In this document: positions 17,252 to 24,534 of the stretch, piece after piece
Position numbering within the stretch: position 1 is the stretch's first letter
Layout: every line of letters starts with the position of its first letter
DNA from: JBBRWO01 sp964388455
GTDB taxonomy: Bacteria > Actinomycetota > Coriobacteriia > Anaerosomatales > JAAXUF01
Length of the DNA: 64,000 nt
Direction of reading: 5' to 3'
Assembly: GCA_964388455.1 (NCBI GenBank)
Contig: CAYMAN010000009.1
Location: forward strand, 15,827 to 79,826
The notes under the pieces: generated by a model
What the model was told of the DNA's origin: nothing
What the model saw: the letters and a program-made list of their open reading frames with translations, nothing else
Databases searched by the model: none
Made by a program: the position numbers and the translations under genes

Positions 17252-18000
17252 GTGCGTGCCCTTCCTAGTATCAGCCAGCCGATGAGACCGGCGGCGATGA
17301 CGATGAGGACCGAGGCTCCGAGGGTGAGCCACAACGGCGTGTGCACCGGCGGCGCGACGGGCGGAGATGCGAGCGGCGTGAACACAGCGCGTTCCGAGAC
17401 CGCGCGCACCTGGAAACCGGTGCCGACAAACGGAAGCAGCGGACCGGCGTAGATCCACTGCGGGCTGTGCGGGTCGTGACACCCTGCGGCGGTGCACTTG
17501 GCGAGCCGCTTGCCGTGGGTGCCGGCCAGCCACTCCTTGTACTTGGGCGAGTGGCACTTCTCGCAGACCCTGGCGACGTCGCCCTTGATGTCGACGGTGG
17601 TGCCGTCCATGGTCTTGAGCTTGCCGGGGTTCTTGGCGGCGTCGTCGTGGCAGACGAGACACGCCTCGCCTTCCGCGGCCAGTCGATCGTGACCGACGAG
17701 CTTGACCTGATGCCCCTTGAAGTCGTTGGGCAGCTTCTTGGTCGGCTTTCCGCCCGCGCCCATGACCACCGGATGGCAGTCCGTGCACGGGTAGAAGAAC
17801 AGATCGCCCGAGGCGGCCTGCCCGGCAAACGCCGCGGGCGCGGTCGCCAGAACAACCGATGCGACCAAAACGAGAAGTAGGGAAACAACTACGAAAGCCC
17901 CGCGTGACCAGGGGCGGCTCCGGGCCGTGAGTCCCGGATCTGTGAACGAATGCTGCACGTCTATGGTATTGACACCACCTTGGTCGCGAGTTGTTCCCAC
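17248..18000 (-). CDS. Tetrahaem cytochrome c with N- and C-terminal membrane helices
   Basis: The 250-residue product has a hydrophobic N-terminal signal or anchor (about residues 35-60), then CTDCH, CLVCH, CEKCH and a CX4CH site (CTAAGCHDPH), and near the C-terminus a helix (LWLTLGASVLIVIAAGLIGWLIL). It is the first gene of the leftward operon. The GTG at 18000 is the longest choice; no start has a convincing ribosome site. HDPH after the last haem resembles the bis-His pattern of class III-like cytochromes. It probably sits between the ferredoxin subunit and the larger cytochromes. Confidence 0.88.
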   Translation of the reverse strand: MGTTRDQGGVNTIDVQHSFTDPGLTARSRPWSRGAFVVVSLLLVLVASVVLATAPAAFAGQAASGDLFFYPCTDCHPVVMGAGGKPTKKLPNDFKGHQVKLVGHDRLAAEGEACLVCHDDAAKNPGKLKTMDGTTVDIKGDVARVCEKCHSPKYKEWLAGTHGKRLAKCTAAGCHDPHSPQWIYAGPLLPFVGTGFQVRAVSERAVFTPLASPPVAPPVHTPLWLTLGASVLIVIAAGLIGWLILGRART

Positions 18001-18061
18001 ACGATCAAGGACGAGACTAGCACCGCCCCTGACCTCCCCTATTCGCGAGTGATTACCGTAT

Positions 18062-18106
18062 TGTTAGCATTGTGTTAATGCCCATTCCGACGTCGTCGGC
18101 TATGGT
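18062..18106 (+). promoter_or_regulatory. Candidate OmpR/PhoB-type operator and promoter
   Basis: TGTTA occurs at 18062 and again at 18073, an 11-base direct repeat of the type bound by OmpR/PhoB-family regulators. A TATGGT hexamer at 18101-18106 could be the -10 element, with the repeat in the -35 zone, as in activated PhoB-type promoters. It lies in the gap between the divergent cytochrome operon and the regulator gene, so it could control both. Inferred from spacing only. Confidence 0.35.
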
Positions 18107-18144
18107 CAGGCATGAAAAGTGCCGCGGTTTCCAAAGGAGCGCAC

Positions 18145-18828
18145 GTGACCAAACGCGTTCTGGTCGTCGATGACGAGGAATCGATCCTCAAGGTGGTCTC
18201 CTACGCCCTGTCGCAAGCGGGCTATGAGGTCCACACCGCCGCCGACGGCACCGGCGCCGAGTTCATGTTCTCCGAGGTCAAACCGGATCTCGTCATCCTC
18301 GACGTCATGCTGCCCGGCAAGTCCGGACTCGACGTCGCACGCGACCTGCGGACGCACTCCAATACCCCCATCATCATGCTCTCCGCGCGCGGGGACGAGG
18401 TCGACCGCATCCTCGGCCTCGAGTTTGGCGCCGATGACTACGTCACCAAGCCGTTCTCGCCTCGCGAGCTCGTCAGTCGCGTCAAAGCGATCCTGCGTCG
18501 CGTCGACACCGTCCCGGACGCTGCCGCGTGCCTCCAGGTGGGCGACCTCGAGATCGACACGCTCGCTCGGCAGGTGAAGTTGTCGGGGCAGGCGATGCAC
18601 CTGACCAGCTCCGAGTACGGCATCCTGCTGTATCTCGCCCGGCACCCCGGCACCGCGTACTCGCGCCAGGCGATCCTCTCGGCGTTGTGGGAGGAGTCAC
18701 CGGTGGGCGACGAGCGCGCGGTCGACGTACACATTCACAACATCCGCGAGAAGATCGAGGAAGATCCCAAGAACCCGACGTATCTGCTCACGGTCCGTGG
18801 CTACGGGTACCGGCTGAGAGAGTCGTAG
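18145..18828 (+). CDS. OmpR/PhoB-family response regulator
   Basis: A 227-residue response regulator. The receiver domain (residues 1-118) has the acidic pair in VVDDEE, phospho-acceptor Asp in LVILDVMLPG, Ser/Thr in IIMLSARG and the Lys in VTKPFSPREL. The C-terminal winged helix (about 130-227) has LTSSEYGILLYLARHPG, RAVDVHIHNIREKIEEDP and YLLTVRGYGYRL. The GTG at 18145 follows AAAGGAG and is preferred to an ATG eleven codons upstream. It is encoded seven bases before its sensor kinase and is divergent from the cytochrome operon, which is its best candidate target besides itself. Confidence 0.95.
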   Translation: MTKRVLVVDDEESILKVVSYALSQAGYEVHTAADGTGAEFMFSEVKPDLVILDVMLPGKSGLDVARDLRTHSNTPIIMLSARGDEVDRILGLEFGADDYVTKPFSPRELVSRVKAILRRVDTVPDAAACLQVGDLEIDTLARQVKLSGQAMHLTSSEYGILLYLARHPGTAYSRQAILSALWEESPVGDERAVDVHIHNIREKIEEDPKNPTYLLTVRGYGYRLRES

Positions 18829-18835
18829 GCCCGCC

Positions 18836-20620
18836 ATGCCGAGGAAGCCGTGGCGCGCGTCGATCCGCCTGTGGCAGACTTCGCTGTTCGTCGCCGTCAT
18901 CATGGTCGCGATCCTGATTCTGTCCGGATCGCTCTCGGCGGGGCTCAAGACCACGTTGACTCAGATGTCTGAGGCAAACGAGCTGCGCAACGCATCCGCG
19001 CTCGCGCGCCGGCTCGAGGCCGAGTTCCCGCTTACCGCAGCGAGCATCGAGCGCGTGCGCCAGGACCTGCTTGAGTATCGCGACATATATGGGTCGAGCA
19101 TCTGGGTCTACAACGCGTCGGGCCGACTCATCGACTCGGCCAATGACAGCGGGCCGGGTCAGGAGGCGCTCGACGCCGCCCGCGCGGCCGTGAAAGCCGG
19201 CGACACCGCCTATGCGACCGTCGACCTGCGCGCGGGTGGGTGGGTCGTCGCCGCCAAGCCGATCATCGCCGCCGACGGCAAGACTGAAGGCACCGTGGTG
19301 ACCGCCGGCTCCGTGGCCGATTCGCTCGCAATCCTCGCCGCGGTCCGCTTCCGGCTGTGGATCACCTTCTGGGTATCCCTGCTGGTGGCCGGGTCGCTCG
19401 GCTACTGGTTCTCGTCGCTGATGGGCAAGCGCATCCGCGAGATGTCGGAGGCCGCCATCGCGATCGCCGACGGCGACTTCGAGCAGCGCCTCCCGACCGG
19501 GTACGTGCCGGATGAGATCTACGACCTCGCCGACTCCTACAACCGCATGGCCGTGAGCCTGGGCGAGGCGTTCGGCGCGGTGCAGGAGAGCCAGCAACGA
19601 CTGTCAGCCGTGGTCGCGTCGATGGCCGAGGGGCTCGTGTCGTTTGACTCCAAGGGCGTCGTGCGCGTCATCAACCAGGAGGCCGCTCTGCTGCTAGGGC
19701 TGGGCAATCCCGGCGACGGAATCGACCGTGAACTCGTAGGCACACCCGCCGAGGAGTTGGCCCCCGATGCAGAGGTGCTCGATATCATCCGCACGGGACT
19801 CGTCGGCGACAGCGTCGCCAAGACCGTGGGCCTGGGCGGCTACACCGTGCTGCTGCACTGCACGCCACTGATCGGTACCACCGGCAACCTGCGTGGCGCC
19901 GTGCTCCTGCTCGCCGACGTGACCGAACAGCAGCGCATCGAAGACGCGCAGCGCCGCTTCATCGCCGACGCGAGCCACGAGATGCGCACGCCGCTCGCAG
20001 CACTCAAGGGCATCCTCGAGCTGCTCATCGACGGCGCCGCCGAGGATCCTGCCGTCCGAGACGACTTCCTCTCGACGATGCAGTTCGAGGCCGACCGTTT
20101 GGGCCGCCTCGTCACCGACCTGCTCACACTCGCACAACTCGAGGCCGGTAGCCTGCAGCTCAAGGTCACCTCGGAGTCCGCAGCCGACCTGCTCGGCAGC
20201 GTCGCCAGCGTCATGAACACCCTGGCCGAGCGCGCCGGAGTCACACTCGCGGTCGACCTCCCCGACGGCGACGTCCGCGTGATGGCCGACCGCGATCGCG
20301 CCGTACAGGTCCTGCTCAGCTTCACCGACAACGCCCTCAAGCACTCCCCCCGAGGCTCGACCGTACGCCTGCGTGCCGTTCGCCGAGACGAGCGCGTCCT
20401 CTTGGCCGTAGCCGACGAGGGCTCCGGCATCAACGCCGAGGAGCTCACGCGCGTCTTCGAGCGTTTCTACCGGGCCGATGCTGCACGCGCCGGCGGTGGC
20501 GGCGCGGGCCTGGGCCTCGCGATCGCCAAGGAGATCGTGGAAGCGCACGGCTCCAGCATCGAAGTGCACTCCGAGCCGGGCACGGGAACCACGTTCGGCT
20601 TCGAGCTGCCGATCGCGTAG
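18836..20620 (+). CDS. Sensor histidine kinase (HAMP-PAS-HisKA-HATPase)
   Basis: The 594-residue kinase has an N-terminal helix (about residues 17-38), an extracytoplasmic sensor domain of about 135 residues, a second helix (about 177-197), a HAMP linker (SSLMGKRIREMSEAAIAIADGDFEQRLP), a PAS domain (about 255-365), HisKA with the phospho-His in DASHEMRTPLAALKG, and a HATPase domain with DNALKHS (N box), DEGSGI and GAGLGLAIAKEIVEAHGS (G boxes). It resembles PhoR/VicK kinases. The signal sensed is unknown. It works with the response regulator just upstream. Confidence 0.95.
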   Translation: MPRKPWRASIRLWQTSLFVAVIMVAILILSGSLSAGLKTTLTQMSEANELRNASALARRLEAEFPLTAASIERVRQDLLEYRDIYGSSIWVYNASGRLIDSANDSGPGQEALDAARAAVKAGDTAYATVDLRAGGWVVAAKPIIAADGKTEGTVVTAGSVADSLAILAAVRFRLWITFWVSLLVAGSLGYWFSSLMGKRIREMSEAAIAIADGDFEQRLPTGYVPDEIYDLADSYNRMAVSLGEAFGAVQESQQRLSAVVASMAEGLVSFDSKGVVRVINQEAALLLGLGNPGDGIDRELVGTPAEELAPDAEVLDIIRTGLVGDSVAKTVGLGGYTVLLHCTPLIGTTGNLRGAVLLLADVTEQQRIEDAQRRFIADASHEMRTPLAALKGILELLIDGAAEDPAVRDDFLSTMQFEADRLGRLVTDLLTLAQLEAGSLQLKVTSESAADLLGSVASVMNTLAERAGVTLAVDLPDGDVRVMADRDRAVQVLLSFTDNALKHSPRGSTVRLRAVRRDERVLLAVADEGSGINAEELTRVFERFYRADAARAGGGGAGLGLAIAKEIVEAHGSSIEVHSEPGTGTTFGFELPIA

Positions 20621-20790
20621 CACGCCGGGCACACGAGCGCCCTGTTGCAGTCCGCGATGCTCACGAAACCCTAACAAGACAGAAACCGAGCGCGAACCTA
20701 CGCCGCTTGGAACGGGGTCATATTCTCTGTAGCAACTTGAGACGGAATTCGCGTGTCCACCGGGCGGCGAATCGTTGGAGGGAAAAGGTC

Positions 20791-21354
20791 ATGGCAGTCT
20801 TCTTCGCAGGAATCCTCATCGTAGTCGGGCTCGTGAGCGCAGTCGCCGTCGCGGTCGCGGTCCCGCTCCTCTTCGGCCTTATGGCATTCGATGTGGCCGA
20901 GTCCCGCAAGAATGCGGTCGTCTCCCCCAAAGACGCACCGCTCCGTATCGCGGTCGAACGTGGCGTCGCTCGCGCTTTCGTCATCGCCGGCGGTGCGTTC
21001 TGGTCAGTCGCGATGTTCATGGGCCTCACTTCCGGCGGCTCTTCCGGCGCCGTGATGCTGGGTGCGTTCGTACCGCTGGTCGCCGTGGCAGCCACGCTGA
21101 TCATCGGCTGGTACTACGAGCGCGCCGCTGCGGTGCTGCTGGTCGCAGCTTCGTTCGCAGTGCTCGCATGGGGCGTCGTCTACCAGTTCGAGGCTGGCGT
21201 GTGGCTGATCATGACGTTCGCACTCCTCGGCCCGATGCTCACCGCAGCCGTGCTGTTCTGGATGGCCCGCACCGAGCAGGAGCAGTTCGAGTTCGCGATG
21301 GCCGCCAGCCCGCAGCTCGCCCCGATCTTCTCGGCAAGGAGCACGATCAGCTAA
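20791..21354 (+). CDS. Small integral membrane protein, unknown function
   Basis: The 187-residue product has about five hydrophobic segments (residues roughly 3-30, 62-82, 88-108, 113-130 and 140-160), with a polar loop AESRKNAVVSPKDAPLRIAVERG between the first two. I recognise no family. The ATG at 20791 has a GGAGGGAAAAGG ribosome site; an upstream GTG frame of 28 codons is rejected. It stands 170 bases after the sensor kinase gene and is followed by a strong hairpin, so it is probably a single-gene unit. Confidence 0.7.
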   Translation: MAVFFAGILIVVGLVSAVAVAVAVPLLFGLMAFDVAESRKNAVVSPKDAPLRIAVERGVARAFVIAGGAFWSVAMFMGLTSGGSSGAVMLGAFVPLVAVAATLIIGWYYERAAAVLLVAASFAVLAWGVVYQFEAGVWLIMTFALLGPMLTAAVLFWMARTEQEQFEFAMAASPQLAPIFSARSTIS

Positions 21355-21380
21355 TCCTCAACACACCGTAGTCCCCGCCT

Positions 21381-21410
21381 CGAAGGGCCGGCAGAGATGC
21401 CGGCCCTTCG
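21381..21410 (+). terminator. Hairpin terminator
   Basis: A perfect 12-base-pair GC-rich stem (CGAAGGGCCGGC with GCCGGCCCTTCG) around the loop AGAGAT, 26 bases after the membrane-protein stop. There is no long U run, which is common for terminators in high-GC actinobacteria. Confidence 0.75.
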
Positions 21411-21632
21411 TGTCGCGCGTCATGGCATCTCGCCACGGATGCCGGGCGTCGTGGCGGACATCCATCGGAGATCCAACCCCGCATCACCGAGACTTCGTGG
21501 GCGAGAGTGGGTATAGGTGACGTTGCGGAACGCCCCTCTTCCGCGCAAACACTCGACACCAATCATTCAATGGGCGCTTCCGCATGTTCGAGTGCGGCCT
21601 CAAACGGGGGCCGACGAACTGAGGGAGGAAGC

Positions 21633-22193
21633 ATGAAACCATTCGGTGCGGTATTCGCGGTCTTGCTGGCAACAGCTCTGATCATCCCTGCGGTGGCGAT
21701 CGCAGTCGAACCCATTGTCCTTGCTCCGCCCGCAAGCGGAGTGCTCACGGTTCCCGCTGGTGCCCCACTCGTCGTACCCGCAGGATGGGTCGCAGGAAGT
21801 CGTGGCCTGGCGATGAGGGGACCGCAGGTCACTCAGTTCTTCCTCATAATCACCAAGCATGCCGAGGCGGGAGAAGAACCGCTGATGCTCGAGGTGACCG
21901 CTGCGGACTCGTCAAAGTACTGGCTTCCCGGGGTGACGCCTGCGACATCCGAGCTCGTCGGTTTCGACCTGATGCCGTTCAATTCCATGATCGGGGCCAA
22001 GCCATACTCGAAGGAGTGGGCGTATCCGATTCCGGAGGGACTCCCAGCGGGCGAGTACACCTTTGAGTCCGGCTTCGTACAGACACGCCAGGCCATCGAT
22101 CTATTGTGGTACTTCGACGGACAGCGCTCACCGCTCATATTTCCGGCCTCGCCTGCGCAGGACTTCCCTGCGTGGGACTTCCACGTGAACTGA
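21633..22193 (+). CDS. Secreted protein, unknown function
   Basis: A 186-residue product with a clear Sec signal peptide (MKPFGAVFAVLLATALIIPAVAIA, cleavage probably near residue 25). The mature part is beta-rich and of low charge, with VLTVPAGAPLVVPAGW and a C-terminal LLWYFDGQRSPLIFPA. It looks like a small beta-sandwich, possibly a surface or binding domain; no known family is recognised and there is no lipobox, sorting signal or haem motif. The ATG is set by GAGGGAGGAA just upstream. It stands alone between two terminators. Confidence 0.72.
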   Translation: MKPFGAVFAVLLATALIIPAVAIAVEPIVLAPPASGVLTVPAGAPLVVPAGWVAGSRGLAMRGPQVTQFFLIITKHAEAGEEPLMLEVTAADSSKYWLPGVTPATSELVGFDLMPFNSMIGAKPYSKEWAYPIPEGLPAGEYTFESGFVQTRQAIDLLWYFDGQRSPLIFPASPAQDFPAWDFHVN

Positions 22194-22228
22194 GTCGGAC
22201 CCCTACCCGAGCACACTCTCACGAGCGC

Positions 22229-22261
22229 GAGCCCTCCGCGCAGGCGACTGTCGGAGGGCTC
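22229..22261 (+). terminator. Hairpin terminator
   Basis: GAGCCCTCCG (22229-22238) pairs perfectly with CGGAGGGCTC (22252-22261), followed by CTTCACG. It lies 36 bases after the secreted-protein stop. Confidence 0.7.
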
Positions 22262-22325
22262 CTTCACGCCACCCGGACTTACCGTGTCAGACCCCTGAGC
22301 TATGCTCTGTTCAGGAGGTGCAGAC

Positions 22326-23795
22326 ATGGCAAACCGCCTGTCCAAATCGAGGTTCCAGACTGGGCTCCAGTGCCCCAAGGCGCTGTGGCTCTCGACCCAC
22401 GCTCGCGATCTTGCAGACCCCACGTCGGAGAATCAGCAGCACATCTTCGACACCGGCACGTCGGTGGGAGAACTCGCACGCGAGCGCTTCGCAGACGGAG
22501 TCCTGGTCGCCGAGGACTACATGCAGTCTGCGGCCGCGCTCGAGACCACGCGTCACCTGCTCGAGCATCCGCCCGGCGCGATCTTCGAGGCCGCACTCGA
22601 GCACGGAGGTGTCTTCGTACGCCCGGACGTGCTGGTACGCGTGGGTGATAACCTCTGGGATCTCTACGAGGTGAAGTCCACAACGCGCGTCAAAGCGGTC
22701 CACATCACCGACATCGCCGTGCAGACGTGGGTACTCGAAGGCGCCGGTCTCCCCATTCGCCGCGCCTACCTCATGCACCTCGACAACACCTATGTGTACC
22801 AGGGCGGCGAGTACGACCTCACGCGACTCTTCCGCGCATCCGACGTCACCGCAGACGCCCGCGCATACCTCCCACAGATCCCCACCCTGGTCGCCGAGAT
22901 GCTCGATATGCTCGACGTCGCCGAGCCGCCATCAGTGTCGATCGGCAAGCACTGCACCACCCCATACACATGCGCGTACTACGGCTCGTGCCACGCCTTC
23001 CTGCCCGAGAACCCCGTCACCGCGCTCCCCAAGATCAGCGAGTCGCTGCTGGATTCACTGGTCGCTGACGGCATCTTCGCCATCGAGGATGTGCCGCTCG
23101 ACTACCCACGGCTCACCGCCGATCAGCGCGAGGTCTGCCAGCTGGTACAGTCGGGAGAAGCTCACATCGTGGGCGACATCAAGCGCTCGCTCGCGGGCCT
23201 CACCTATCCCATCCACTTCCTCGACTTCGAGACGTTCATGTCCGCGCTGCCGCTCTACCCCGGCACCCGTACCTGGCAGGCGATCCCGTTCCAGTGGTCC
23301 GACCACATCCTGTACGATAACGGAGACCTCGAGCACCGCGAGTTTCTGCACGAGGGCACCAGCGACCCGCGCCTGGGCTTCACCACCAGCCTGATTGACG
23401 CGCTGGGCGAGACCGGCAGCATCGTTGTCTACTCGGCGTACGAGAACACACAGCTCACGGCGCTGGCCAAGGAGTTCCCGCAGCACGCCACGGCGATCGC
23501 CGCCGCGCAGTCGCGCCTCTTCGACCTGCTGCGGACGGTCCGCACCCATGTCCGTCACCCGGAGTGCCTGGGCAGCTCCAGCATCAAGGTCGTGCTGCCC
23601 GCGCTGGTGAGCGACCTGTCCTACCAGGGCCTCGGCATCGCCGACGGAAACACGGCATCCAGGCGCTACCTCCGCACCGTCACAAACCAGCTTCCCGCCG
23701 AGGAGTGCGCGACCGTCTACGCCGATCTGCGCGAGTATTGCGGGACGGACACCATGGCGATGGTGCGGCTGTTGGAGGTGCTACGGGAGGGGTAG
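22326..23795 (+). CDS. DUF2779 protein with Cas4-like nuclease region
   Basis: The 489-residue product has the two-part layout of DUF2779 proteins. The N-terminal half looks like a Cas4/Dna2-type PD-(D/E)XK nuclease: an early Cys in QCPKALWL, the catalytic pair RPD...LYEVKSTT near residues 100-118, and a Cys cluster CTTPYTCAYYGSC near 215-230 that could hold an Fe-S cluster. The C-terminal half resembles an RNase H-fold exonuclease, with IHFLDFETF near residue 295 and VVYSAYENTQL near 370. The biological role is unknown; no CRISPR array or cas gene is in the window. AGGAGGT upstream fixes the ATG. Confidence 0.85.
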   Translation: MANRLSKSRFQTGLQCPKALWLSTHARDLADPTSENQQHIFDTGTSVGELARERFADGVLVAEDYMQSAAALETTRHLLEHPPGAIFEAALEHGGVFVRPDVLVRVGDNLWDLYEVKSTTRVKAVHITDIAVQTWVLEGAGLPIRRAYLMHLDNTYVYQGGEYDLTRLFRASDVTADARAYLPQIPTLVAEMLDMLDVAEPPSVSIGKHCTTPYTCAYYGSCHAFLPENPVTALPKISESLLDSLVADGIFAIEDVPLDYPRLTADQREVCQLVQSGEAHIVGDIKRSLAGLTYPIHFLDFETFMSALPLYPGTRTWQAIPFQWSDHILYDNGDLEHREFLHEGTSDPRLGFTTSLIDALGETGSIVVYSAYENTQLTALAKEFPQHATAIAAAQSRLFDLLRTVRTHVRHPECLGSSSIKVVLPALVSDLSYQGLGIADGNTASRRYLRTVTNQLPAEECATVYADLREYCGTDTMAMVRLLEVLREG

Positions 23796-23814
23796 CCGCC
23801 AACTGTGTCGAGTC

Positions 23815-24387
23815 TCAGCTGGTCCCCCGCGCCACAACTTCCCCCCACGTCCGCCCCTGCGCAATCGATTGCACCGTCGACGCGGAGACCCCATACTCCG
23901 CGGCCACCTTCCGCGCACTCTGCCCGGCTGCAAGCCGTTGCTTCATCTCCGCGACCTTCTTGGCGGTGAGCTTCTTGCCTCGCTGCTCCAGCGCGGCCAG
24001 TCTCGTCGGCAGCTTCGGGTCGAGCTCGGCCCAGGCTTTGCCGCTCTTGATCGCGCTGACCATGCTCGGGCTGATCGCGAACTCCTCGGCGATCGAATTG
24101 CCTGAGCGGCCTCCCTCGAGGGCTGCCATCACACGGCGTGCGGCGTCGGCGTTGAGGGCTGCTCCGGACGGCTCGACGGCTCGCATCCGGGCTCGCAGCT
24201 CGTCGTCTATCGCGTCGGCCCAGCGCTTGCCGCTCTTGATCGCGCCGACTGTCTCGACGGAGACGCCGTAGCGCTCGGCGATCACGGTGTGGCGTTCGGC
24301 GGCGGCGATGTCCTCGGCGATGGCGCGGGCCTTCTCGGCGGTGAGCTTGGCTCGCTTCTCGGCGGGATCGAGGCGGTCTGTTGGCAC
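23815..24387 (-). CDS. Protein of three tandem helix-turn-helix units
   Basis: The 190-residue product is almost entirely three copies of one unit of about 50-55 residues. Each runs from a charged helix (LTAEKARAIAEDIAA; LNADAARRVMAALEG; LTAKKVAEMKQRLAA), through a HTH (IAERYGVSVETVGAIK; IAEEFAISPSMVSAIK; VAAEYGVSASTVQSIA), to a GKRW, GKAW or GRTW ending. The G-x-x-W ending resembles small DNA-binding repeats found beside some HNH endonucleases, but no nuclease is fused here. I chose the GTG at 24387, with GAGGAG six bases upstream, over longer starts. It is divergent from the secreted cytochrome gene. Confidence 0.7.
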   Translation of the reverse strand: MPTDRLDPAEKRAKLTAEKARAIAEDIAAAERHTVIAERYGVSVETVGAIKSGKRWADAIDDELRARMRAVEPSGAALNADAARRVMAALEGGRSGNSIAEEFAISPSMVSAIKSGKAWAELDPKLPTRLAALEQRGKKLTAKKVAEMKQRLAAGQSARKVAAEYGVSASTVQSIAQGRTWGEVVARGTS

Positions 24388-24534
24388 GAGTATCTCCTCG
24401 CTGACGTCGCTGTGGCGTGAGGCACCACGCTCATAATCTCTGCTCACAAACCATACCGCGAACGGTCGAGAGCTGGCTCGGTAGTTGCGCTTAAGGGGTC
24501 GTCGGGACGGACCTCTCGGCGGAATGGCGGCGTC

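Noticed and set aside
17252..17788. An N-terminal extension of the Tat ferredoxin
   Set aside because: It is out-of-frame reading of the tetrahaem gene; the Tat signal begins after the ATG at 17251.
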